Assembly: GCA_030045175.1 (NCBI GenBank)
Contig: JASIBM010000415.1
Location: 1-5,103 of the forward strand
Length of the DNA: 5,103 nt
DNA from: Streptosporangiaceae bacterium
GTDB taxonomy: Bacteria > Actinomycetota > Actinomycetes > Streptosporangiales > Streptosporangiaceae
Reading direction: 5' to 3'
The translations under genes and the position numbers were made by a program. A model generated the notes under the pieces. It ran no database searches, was not told where the DNA came from, and worked only from the letters and a program-made list of their open reading frames with translations. Below, in pieces: positions 1 through 4,945 of the stretch (position 1 is the first letter of the stretch; every line of letters begins with the position of its first letter).

Positions 1-569
1 ACCGCGTGCTCGACGAGGGCGACCAGGACGTCCCGGCTGGACGCGCGCTGGCGGGCGTCGCACAGCAGCAACGGGATGTCCGGGGTCAGGTTCAGCGCTG
101 AGCGCATCGTCGCAATGGGGTACCGCCGGGCATCGTCGAAGCAGTTCACGGCGACCACGAAGGGCATGCCGTTTCGCTCGAAGTAATCGATAGAAGGAAA
201 GCAGTCAGCCAGGCGCCTGGTGTCGGCCATCACGACCGCGCCGAGCGCGCCGTAGGCGAGCTCGTCCCACATGAACCAGAATCGCTTCTGGCCGGGCGTC
301 CCGAACAGGTACACGACGAGGTCGTCGCTGATGGTGATCCGGCCGAAGTCCATCGCGACGGTGGTGGTCGTCTTCTGCTCCACGCCGTCGAGCTGGTCGA
401 CGAGTGAACTCGGCTCGCTCAGCTCCTCCTCGGTGCGCAGTGGCCGTACCTCGCTGACCGAGCCGACCAACGTGGTCTTTCCCACGCCGAATCCGCCGGC
501 GATGAGGATCTTGATCGCCATCGGAACCGGCCTGCGGGCGTCGGCTGGCTCATAGTCTGCGTAGGGCAT
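1..569 (-). CDS. cvnD: Ras-like small GTPase of the conservon (CvnD), C-terminus cut by window edge
   Basis: Predicted GTP-binding switch protein, the G-protein-like member of the conservon complex. 189 complete codons are visible. The P-loop is GGFGVGKTT at residues 25-33 (K31, T32). A KTTTTVAMDFG stretch at 66-76 fits the switch I/G2 region. LFGTPGQ at 88-94 is the G3 region and VAVNCFD at 139-145 stands at G4 in place of NKxD. CDARQRASSRD at 170-180 fits the G5 end. These variant G3 and G4 motifs are, from memory, normal for this actinobacterial family, which is about 195-205 residues long, so probably only 10-15 residues are missing. The ATG at 569-567 was chosen because a strong Shine-Dalgarno sequence (AAGGAGGT, 575-582) lies 5 nt upstream. 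It overlaps the end of cvnC by 20 bp. The later Met17 (codon at 521) is less likely. No transmembrane segment is visible, so it is presumably cytoplasmic or recruited to the membrane by the complex. Confidence 0.93.
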   Translation of the reverse strand, partial: MPYADYEPADARRPVPMAIKILIAGGFGVGKTTLVGSVSEVRPLRTEEELSEPSSLVDQLDGVEQKTTTTVAMDFGRITISDDLVVYLFGTPGQKRFWFMWDELAYGALGAVVMADTRRLADCFPSIDYFERNGMPFVVAVNCFDDARRYPIATMRSALNLTPDIPLLLCDARQRASSRDVLVALVEHA

Positions 570-918
570 CGGCCACCTCCTTCAGAACTCGCACGTCGGC
601 CAGCCCCGGCCTGCTGGGCTGATTGATGGTCACCAGGCCGTGCTCACGTAGGTCGGCGATCAGGATACGGACAACTCCCAGCGGAAGGTCGAGGTCGGAC
701 GCCAGCTCGGCGACCGTCGCCCGGGGGCGGCAGAGCCGCAGCAGGCGCAGGTGCTCCGGCGCGAGCCCTGAGTCGGCTGCTGGCGTGCCGACCGCCGACA
801 CGGACGCCACCAAGTCGATGACCGCGCCGCTCGCCTTGGTCCGCCCGGCGATCAGAGCATATGGCCTGACAACGGGTCCAGCACGGTCATTTCGCCTGCC
901 GACTCGTCTTCCGTTCAT
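550..918 (-). CDS. cvnC: DUF742 family protein of the conservon (CvnC)
   Basis: 122-residue soluble protein of the DUF742 family, third member of the conservon. The family signature VRPYALIAGRT is at residues 17-27. A helical, winged-helix-like part runs from about 52 to the end: LAPEHLRLLRLC at 52-63, then ATVAELASDLDLPLGVVRIL at 67-86, then a GLVTI strand at 94-98. The length is typical of the family. In conservons this protein is found with the Roadblock protein and the GTPase; its biochemical role is not settled, and DNA binding is possible but unproven. The ATG at 918-916 is 6 bp after the cvnB stop and has no clear Shine-Dalgarno sequence, so it is probably translated by reinitiation from cvnB. 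No GTG or TTG alternative lies near the N-terminus. The reading frame is the same as that of cvnB, separated from it by one TAG and two codons. Its end overlaps cvnD. Confidence 0.93.
   Translation of the reverse strand: MNGRRVGRRNDRAGPVVRPYALIAGRTKASGAVIDLVASVSAVGTPAADSGLAPEHLRLLRLCRPRATVAELASDLDLPLGVVRILIADLREHGLVTINQPSRPGLADVRVLKEVADALRRL
575..582 (-). promoter_or_regulatory. Strong ribosome-binding site for cvnD, inside cvnC
   Basis: On the minus strand the bases read AAGGAGGT, a near-perfect anti-16S match. They end 5 nt before the ATG at 569. The site lies within the last codons of cvnC. It fixes the cvnD start and suggests that cvnD has its own efficient initiation in addition to coupling with cvnC translation. 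Confidence 0.85.
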
Positions 919-924
919 TACCGG

Positions 925-1335
925 CTAGACCATCTGCGAGCTGACCTGCGTAGGCCGGGGCGGGACGCCCAGATGCTGGCCGACGCGCTTGACGAGGATA
1001 GCCATCTCGTAGGCGATCAGCCCCGCGTCGGCGCCCGCGTCGGCCAGGACTGCCAGGCAGCTGCCCTCGCCGGCGGCGGTCACGAACAGGAATGCCGATT
1101 CGAGCTCAACGATGGTCTGACGGTGATTGCCGCACTCCAGGTGCTGGCCGAATCCCTTGGCCAGGCTCTGGAATCCGGCGGCGACCGCGGCGAGGTACTC
1201 AGCGTCCTCCCGGCTCACGTCGGTGGACGCTCCGATCGCCAGGCCGTCCCTGGACAAGATCACGGCCTTGTCGATCTGACTTACCCTCGTGACCAGGTCA
1301 TCGAGCAGCCAGTCCAGACTGCCACCGGTGTTCAT
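925..1335 (-). CDS. cvnB: Roadblock/LC7 domain protein of the conservon (CvnB)
   Basis: 136-residue Roadblock/LC7 protein, related to MglB-type small-GTPase partners. It is expected to dimerise and to associate with the CvnD GTPase and the CvnA kinase at the membrane. Visible family features in order: LDWLLDDLVTRV at 7-18, KAVILSRDGLAIGAS at 23-37, a helix with EDAEYLAAVAAGFQSLAKG at 43-61, HRQTIVELESAFLFVTAAGE at 71-90, GSCLAVLAD at 91-99, and the helix GLIAYEMAILVKRVGQHL at 105-122. The frame stays open upstream to an ATG at 1422, which would add 29 residues reaching back into cvnA. I reject that start because the ATG at 1335 has a strong Shine-Dalgarno sequence (AGGAGG, 1342-1347) at 6 nt and gives the usual family N-terminus. 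It lies 34 bp after the cvnA stop and 6 bp before cvnC. Confidence 0.94.
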   Translation of the reverse strand: MNTGGSLDWLLDDLVTRVSQIDKAVILSRDGLAIGASTDVSREDAEYLAAVAAGFQSLAKGFGQHLECGNHRQTIVELESAFLFVTAAGEGSCLAVLADAGADAGLIAYEMAILVKRVGQHLGVPPRPTQVSSQMV

Positions 1336-1341
1336 GCTGCT

Positions 1342-1347
1342 CCTCCT
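1342..1347 (-). promoter_or_regulatory. Ribosome-binding site that sets the cvnB start
   Basis: The minus strand reads AGGAGG followed by six bases and then the ATG at 1335. This decides the start at MNTGGSLDW over an upstream in-frame ATG at 1422, which would overlap cvnA by about 50 bp. Confidence 0.85.
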
Positions 1348-1369
1348 GATGCGGTCGGCTCCCCCGAAA

Positions 1370-4177
1370 TCACTGCTTGTCTCCCTCTCCTGTCGGGTGA
1401 ACGGTGGTCGGGACGGATACATCTGCCTGGCCAGTGCTCACCTCGTCGTCGGGGACCGCGCGGCCGCGTTCCCAGCCACGCTGCATGGCGGCCATGATGT
1501 TCCTGGCCGCCTCCGGCGAGGCGTCCTGATGATCTTGGGCGCGATCCGGGCTCGACGCGCGCAGTTGCGGCGCCAAGCTGGCCTGGCGGACTCGAACTGG
1601 CAGGTCAGCGGTGTCGGCCTGAGCAACGAGGAGTTCACGGGTGGCATCGTCTGACGTGGTGCCCGCGCGCGAGCCGTTCGAAGTCCGGCCGGCGCTCGTC
1701 GCGCCGGAGCGCCTGACGGGCAGGTCGGTCTCGGTGGCGTGGGCGTCGGCGGTCGCGAGATCCGGCGGGATCTGTGGCCAGGCGGGGGATTCGGGTACCA
1801 CCAGGGCCTGCGACCAGGCGGGAGGTTCCGGTGCCGCGGGGACCTGTGGCCAGGCAGCGGGATCCGGTGCTGCCGGGGCCTGTGGCCAGGCGGGCGATTC
1901 TGGTGCTGCGGGGACCTGTGGCCAGGCGGGCGATTCTGGCGCTGCCGGGGCCTGTGGCCAAGCCTGGCCCTGGAGACCGGCCGCAGCACCCCCCGCGGTG
2001 GCCGACCAGGTTGAGAACTGACCCAAGGTCGGCTGAGGACCCTGGGTGGTGACCTGGTTCTCGGCAGGGACAACGCTGAGTGCGACGAAGGAGTCGTCCG
2101 CCTCGGCTGCCACCTGCTCCTGGGCGGTCATCTCGTCGTCGGCGCCGCGAGGGCTCAGCGCCGCGATCGCGCTCTGGGCCGTGACCGGGATCATCACGTC
2201 TATCGCGCTCTCTCGCGCGGGCATCGACGGGCCGGGCAGCTGTGGCACCGGGCGACCGCCGAGCTCGCGAATGCTGACCGAGGCAAGCTGCTCGTCGGAG
2301 TCGACGACCAGCGAGTTCGGGATCAGCACGACGGCGGTGATCCCGCCATAAGGCGAGGTGCGCAGCGTGATCTTGATGTCGTGCCGCCTGGCTAGCTGGC
2401 CGGCGATGAACAATCCGAGCTGGTCACTGACCGACAAGTCAAACATGGGAGGATTGGCGAGTTTCGCATTCATTTCGGCCAGCTTATCCTCAGCCATGCC
2501 GAGACCGCGGTCTTCGATCTCAAGCGCGAGCCCGCGCGCCACCTTGTCACCGTCGATCCGCACTGGCGTGTTTGCCGGAGAGAACATCGTGGCGTTCTCC
2601 ACGAGCTCGGCCAGCAGGTGGATGAGGTCGGCGACCGCGTGCCCGGCCAGCGCGGCGCTCGTGCGCGAGCTCACCCGCACCCTGGTGTAGTTCTCGACCT
2701 CGGCGATGGCCGCCCGCATGACATCGATGAGGGGGACCGGTTCACGCCAGGTCCGGCCGGACGTGCTGCCAGCGACGATCAGCAGGCCCTCCGCATGCCG
2801 CCGCATCCGGGTGGTCATGTGGTCGATGCGGAAGAGGTCAGCGAGCTCCTCGGGGTCGTGGACCCGCCGCTCCATGGCGTCAAGCAGCTCGAGTTGCCTG
2901 GTCAGCAGCGACTGATTGCGCCTGGCGAGATTGCGGAAGACGTCGTTGACGCTTCGCCGGATCTTGATTTCCTCAACCGCTGCCGCGATCGCCGTCCTCG
3001 CCGCTGTGTTGAAGGCCAGCCGGACCTGGCCGATCTCGTCGGGACTCGAGTCGAGCATGGTCTGCACGTCAGTCTCGACCACCTCGCCCGCCCTGAGCCG
3101 CTCGATCGCGTCCGGGAGTCCTTCCGAGGCCAGCGACAGGGCCGACAACCGCAGGTCATCGAGTTCGCCGATGAGCCGCCTGCTGACCACCACGGCGACG
3201 CCCACGCCGATGCCGATGGCGATCAGGCCGAAGCCCGCTGCCAGCAGCAGGCGCGTGAAGATGGTGCGAGCGTCCTGGTTAGCGCTGGCCACCAGGCTGT
3301 CCTGGGTCGCGAGCACCGCCTTGCCGAATCCGGCCGTGTAGGCCGTCTCGGTCGTCGTCCAGGCAGCCGGCGACACCGCGCGCGGGCCTCTTCCCGGGCC
3401 CGTTATGGTGCGTTCCATCGTCGCAAGGGACTGCGCCGTGCCAGTGGGGATCAGGCGGCTGAAGTAGTCCTGGTACACCCGGTCGAGGCTGGGCATCGCC
3501 TGGTCCCACAGCTCGTGCCGCGTCGCGGCAAGCTGGCCGATCAGCTGCTGGTCAGCCGCAGGGAAGACGTGGGCCGTCATCTCGGCCATGACCACGTCGC
3601 TCTCCTCGGCCGTGGCCTGCAGCGAGGCGTTCAGGGCCATGACGCCGGCCGCCTCTAGGCCCGCCGTATTGCTCACTAGCGGGAGGATCGCCTGGATCAG
3701 GACGTTGTTGCCATCGGCTATCTTGCTGCTGTAGGCGTAGGCCGCGGCCGACACGCTGATGCCAGAGCCCTCCACCACAGTGCGCAGGGGCACCAGCCCG
3801 GCCAGGTCGCCACGGAGCGCCCCGATCGCCATTCGCTCGTTGGAATCCACGCCGGATGCCAGTACGCCGGCCGCGGCGGTACCAAACTGATGCACGGCGG
3901 CATCGGTCCTGCTTTCCTGGGTGAGGAGCAGCCGCAGCACCCGGGAGCGGTCGGGGGTGCTCAGGTACTCAAGCGCGAGCCCGCGCTCCGCCGCGAGCTG
4001 CCGCTGCACATTCAGCACCGGTTGCGTGATCGTCTTCCTGACCGACGTGGCGTGCCTGAGCGTTAGATATTGGCCGAGTGTGAGGTCAAGTACGACGGCG
4101 TAGAGCCCCACAAGCGCGACTACTGGGGCGAGCACGAGCACGAGGATTCGCGAGCGGATAGACCGGCGACGCAGCAT
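1370..4177 (-). CDS. cvnA: Nitrate-sensing-type membrane sensor histidine kinase-like ATPase (CvnA)
   Basis: 935-residue membrane sensor, first gene of the conservon. After a basic N-terminus (MLRRRSIRSR), TM1 spans about 11-30. The external part, about 50-300, is mostly helical and resembles the nitrate/nitrite-sensing (NIT) domain (QRQLAAERGLALEYL at 58-72). TM2 is about 309-332 and is followed by HAMP (about 334-395, with DEIGQV at 380-385). A helical dimerisation region holds IDHMTTRMRRHAEGLL at 451-466; H453 is the likely family histidine, although no classical HisKA H-box is obvious. The HATPase domain shows the N box ELVENATMFSP at 524-534 (N528), G1 EDRGLGM at 555-561, G2 DQLGLFIAGQLARRH at 585-599 and SPYGGITAVVLIP at 608-620. 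The tail (about 640-935) looks disordered, carries 12-residue Pro-rich repeats at 739-798 and ends near a short motif at 893-906. The ATG at 4177 has a modest AGGA site 9 nt upstream. The signal sensed is unknown. Confidence 0.93.
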   Translation of the reverse strand: MLRRRSIRSRILVLVLAPVVALVGLYAVVLDLTLGQYLTLRHATSVRKTITQPVLNVQRQLAAERGLALEYLSTPDRSRVLRLLLTQESRTDAAVHQFGTAAAGVLASGVDSNERMAIGALRGDLAGLVPLRTVVEGSGISVSAAAYAYSSKIADGNNVLIQAILPLVSNTAGLEAAGVMALNASLQATAEESDVVMAEMTAHVFPAADQQLIGQLAATRHELWDQAMPSLDRVYQDYFSRLIPTGTAQSLATMERTITGPGRGPRAVSPAAWTTTETAYTAGFGKAVLATQDSLVASANQDARTIFTRLLLAAGFGLIAIGIGVGVAVVVSRRLIGELDDLRLSALSLASEGLPDAIERLRAGEVVETDVQTMLDSSPDEIGQVRLAFNTAARTAIAAAVEEIKIRRSVNDVFRNLARRNQSLLTRQLELLDAMERRVHDPEELADLFRIDHMTTRMRRHAEGLLIVAGSTSGRTWREPVPLIDVMRAAIAEVENYTRVRVSSRTSAALAGHAVADLIHLLAELVENATMFSPANTPVRIDGDKVARGLALEIEDRGLGMAEDKLAEMNAKLANPPMFDLSVSDQLGLFIAGQLARRHDIKITLRTSPYGGITAVVLIPNSLVVDSDEQLASVSIRELGGRPVPQLPGPSMPARESAIDVMIPVTAQSAIAALSPRGADDEMTAQEQVAAEADDSFVALSVVPAENQVTTQGPQPTLGQFSTWSATAGGAAAGLQGQAWPQAPAAPESPAWPQVPAAPESPAWPQAPAAPDPAAWPQVPAAPEPPAWSQALVVPESPAWPQIPPDLATADAHATETDLPVRRSGATSAGRTSNGSRAGTTSDDATRELLVAQADTADLPVRVRQASLAPQLRASSPDRAQDHQDASPEAARNIMAAMQRGWERGRAVPDDEVSTGQADVSVPTTVHPTGEGDKQ
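1769..1963 (-). repeat. 36-bp tandem repeat encoding Pro-rich AWPQxPAAPESP units in CvnA
   Basis: Five full 36-bp units (1963-1784) and a degenerate partial sixth (to about 1769) encode AWPQAPAAPESP, AWPQVPAAPESP, AWPQAPAAPDPA, AWPQVPAAPEPP, AWSQALVVPESP and AWPQIPPD. The first four units alternate Ala (GCC CCG) with Val (GTC CCC) at the same place. This suggests that a two-unit, 72-bp block was duplicated. The last units are more diverged. The array lies in the predicted cytoplasmic linker after the ATPase domain and is probably an extended, flexible Pro/Ala spacer with regularly placed Trp. Confidence 0.92.
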
Positions 4178-4186
4178 AGCTTTTGG

Positions 4187-4190
4187 TCCT
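4187..4190 (-). promoter_or_regulatory. Probable weak ribosome-binding site for cvnA
   Basis: The minus strand reads AGGA, then nine bases, then the ATG at 4177. It is weaker than the sites of cvnB and cvnD, but no better in-frame start is visible and TM1 follows directly. Confidence 0.5.
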
Positions 4191-4225
4191 CAATGATCGG
4201 GACAGCCGTGGGTCGGGGGTGGCGC

Positions 4226-4235
4226 CCAGTACTGG
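4226..4235. repeat. Perfect 10-bp palindrome CCAGTACTGG in the cvnA leader
   Basis: CCAGT and ACTGG abut with no spacer, about 50 bp upstream of the cvnA start. The symmetry does not extend past ten bases. It could be a regulator site for the cvn operon, but a palindrome of this length may also occur by chance. Confidence 0.35.
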
Positions 4236-4393
4236 TTAGAGATATGTGAGCCTACTCGTCCATTGACCGCATTACCCTGCTCTTAGGCATGCCAGCAGAT
4301 GCTTTCCGTTTCGCCGCCCTAGCGCGTTAGCAAGAAGTGATGCGTCGATGACGGTTAGTGAGCATCAGGCGCTGGGCTCGCCCGCGATCACCT

Positions 4394-4423
4394 CACGGGT
4401 GGCCGCTGCAGGGGTCGCCCGTG
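4394..4423 (+). repeat. Imperfect inverted repeat, 11-bp stem with 8-base loop
   Basis: CACGGGTGGCC (4394-4404) pairs with GGGTCGCCCGTG bases 4413-4423, with two G-U wobbles, around a loop at 4405-4412. The wobbles pair only in a plus-strand transcript and become A-C mismatches on the other strand. There is no T-run after it on either strand, so an intrinsic terminator is not clearly supported. Confidence 0.4.
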
Positions 4424-4469
4424 CTGTGCCCGCGACCTCGGCCGCCCGCTTGCTCGCCATCGGCGGGCT

Positions 4470-4485
4470 AACCGTCCGCACGGTC
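4470..4485. repeat. Dyad AACCGT-N4-ACGGTC (copy 1)
   Basis: ACCGT and ACGGT are inverted around CCGC. The outer hexamers AACCGT and ACGGTC recur, in reverse orientation and with a six-base spacer, at 4544-4561. This pairing is what makes the site stand out from ordinary GC-rich palindromes. Confidence 0.4.
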
Positions 4486-4543
4486 CGGGTTTGTCGCGAA
4501 TCGCCAAGATGGTGATGGCCGCCGACGATACAGAGTAAGTTCT

Positions 4544-4561
4544 GACCGTGATCGTACGGTT
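4544..4561. repeat. Dyad GACCGT-N6-ACGGTT (copy 2, inverted)
   Basis: Read on the minus strand this is AACCGT, six bases, ACGGTC, matching both hexamers of copy 1 at 4470-4485. The copies are centred about 75 bp apart. The different spacer length argues against a rigid operator, but the shared half-sites are exact. Confidence 0.4.
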
Positions 4562-4594
4562 GGAACCTGGCTGGTGCCTGCGCGCCGGCCGGGT

Positions 4595-4611
4595 CGGCTG
4601 CGAGGCAGCCG
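4595..4611. repeat. Perfect GC-rich hairpin, 7-bp stem with 3-base loop
   Basis: CGGCTGC and GCAGCCG flank GAG. No T-tract follows on either strand. It could be a transcript hairpin, or a chance product of high GC content. Confidence 0.3.
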
Positions 4612-4705
4612 CCAGCACGGAACGCGGCGGACGGAGGCGCCCAGGGACCGGCCCACTCTCCGTACCCGCTACCAGCACTCCGGCCACCGCCGAAGGCGAG
4701 TGCGG

Positions 4706-4731
4706 GCCGCGGGTGGCGACCGGCCCGCGGC
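4706..4731. repeat. Perfect GC-rich hairpin, 8-bp stem with 10-base loop
   Basis: GCCGCGGG (4706-4713) is the reverse complement of CCCGCGGC (4724-4731). There is no poly-T. It lies about 60 bp before the AT-rich island, so it could act as a T-less terminator of an upstream plus-strand transcript or be fortuitous. Confidence 0.3.
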
Positions 4732-4785
4732 GCCCGAATGCTCCTTCAGGTCAGCTCGTGCGGCAGGCGCCGCGCCCGATCGCGT

Positions 4786-4825
4786 CATGATAACACTCCG
4801 TAAGTAAATCTAACTTTAAGTAACC
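4786..4825. promoter_or_regulatory. AT-rich island with direct repeat TAAGTAA, probable regulatory segment
   Basis: 27 of these 40 bases are A or T, in sharp contrast to the GC-rich surroundings. TAAGTAA occurs at 4801-4807 and again at 4817-4823, 16 bp apart. AT-rich segments like this in a high-GC genome usually mark promoter upstream elements or sites for xenogeneic silencers or activators. It lies 120-160 bp upstream of the plus-strand start at 4946. Confidence 0.4.
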
Positions 4826-4832
4826 AGGCTCG

Positions 4833-4870
4833 CTGACAAGGGCATGAGGTGCCGAGGCTACGATTAGGAT
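4833..4870 (+). promoter_or_regulatory. Tentative promoter elements for the plus-strand gene at 4946
   Basis: CTGACA (4833-4838) resembles a -35 box. TACGAT (4859-4864) and the directly following TAGGAT (4865-4870) resemble actinobacterial -10 boxes. The spacing from the -35 is 20 or 26 bases, longer than ideal, so the elements may not work as a pair. A transcript starting here would have a leader of about 70 bases. Confidence 0.25.
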
Positions 4871-4928
4871 GCTGGCCCGCCGCAGGCAGGGGCCGTCCGA
4901 ATCCGGCATTCGCCCGGTTCCGCCGTCC

Positions 4929-4934
4929 GGAGGA
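4929..4934 (+). promoter_or_regulatory. Probable ribosome-binding site for the plus-strand frame at 4946
   Basis: GGAGGA is a good Shine-Dalgarno core, 11 bases from the ATG at 4946, slightly farther than ideal. It is the main reason to regard the right-edge frame as a gene. Confidence 0.45.
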
Positions 4935-4945
4935 TGAGACGCAAC

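Larger units (their letters stand above)
4178..4945. other. Long divergent intergenic region between cvnA and the plus-strand frame at 4946
   Basis: This 768-bp stretch holds no gene I can support. The open frames in it (for example plus 4348-4515, 55 codons; plus 4548-4790; minus 4687-4388) have compositions without recognisable family motifs and no good ribosome-binding sites. Leader sequences for both divergent units should lie here. It contains a 10-bp palindrome (4226-4235), two matching dyads in opposite orientation (4470-4485, 4544-4561), several GC-rich hairpins (4394-4423, 4595-4611, 4706-4731) and an AT-rich island (4786-4825). I see no tRNA, no CRISPR and no insertion-sequence ends. 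Confidence 0.6.

Noticed and set aside
973..1497. Plus-strand 174-codon frame opposite cvnB
   Set aside because: Antisense to a Roadblock gene with clear family motifs and a strong ribosome-binding site; no motif in the alternative product.
1769..1963. Tandem repeat considered as a CRISPR-like array
   Set aside because: Units are contiguous with no spacers, keep the reading frame of the kinase, and encode a Pro-rich peptide repeat.
1438..2073. Minus-strand 211-codon and plus-strand frames across the Pro-rich repeat
   Set aside because: The 36-bp repeat is a multiple of three and GC-rich, so several frames stay open across it. The repetitive products are shadows of the kinase tail.
2618..3658. 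Plus-strand open frame of 346 codons opposite cvnA
   Set aside because: It lies antisense to the well-supported kinase gene, has a His/Arg/Asp/Gly-rich composition with no family motifs, and is explained by the high third-position GC of the true gene.
4348..4515. Plus-strand 55-codon frame starting MTVSEHQALG
   Set aside because: About 75 percent GC at third positions is not distinctive here, the ribosome-binding site is weak, and no homology is recognised. A real small protein cannot be excluded.
4388..4687. Minus-strand 99-codon frame upstream of cvnA
   Set aside because: Arg/Pro/Ser-rich product with no recognised domain and no convincing start context.
4595..4731. GC hairpins read as intrinsic terminators
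   Set aside because: Neither the 4595-4611 nor the 4706-4731 hairpin is followed by a T-run, and no gene ends nearby on either strand.
4548..4790. Plus-strand 80-codon frame starting MIVRLEPGWC
   Set aside because: No ribosome-binding site, Arg/Pro/Gly-rich low-complexity product, and it spans strong GC hairpins; looks like an open frame due to GC content.
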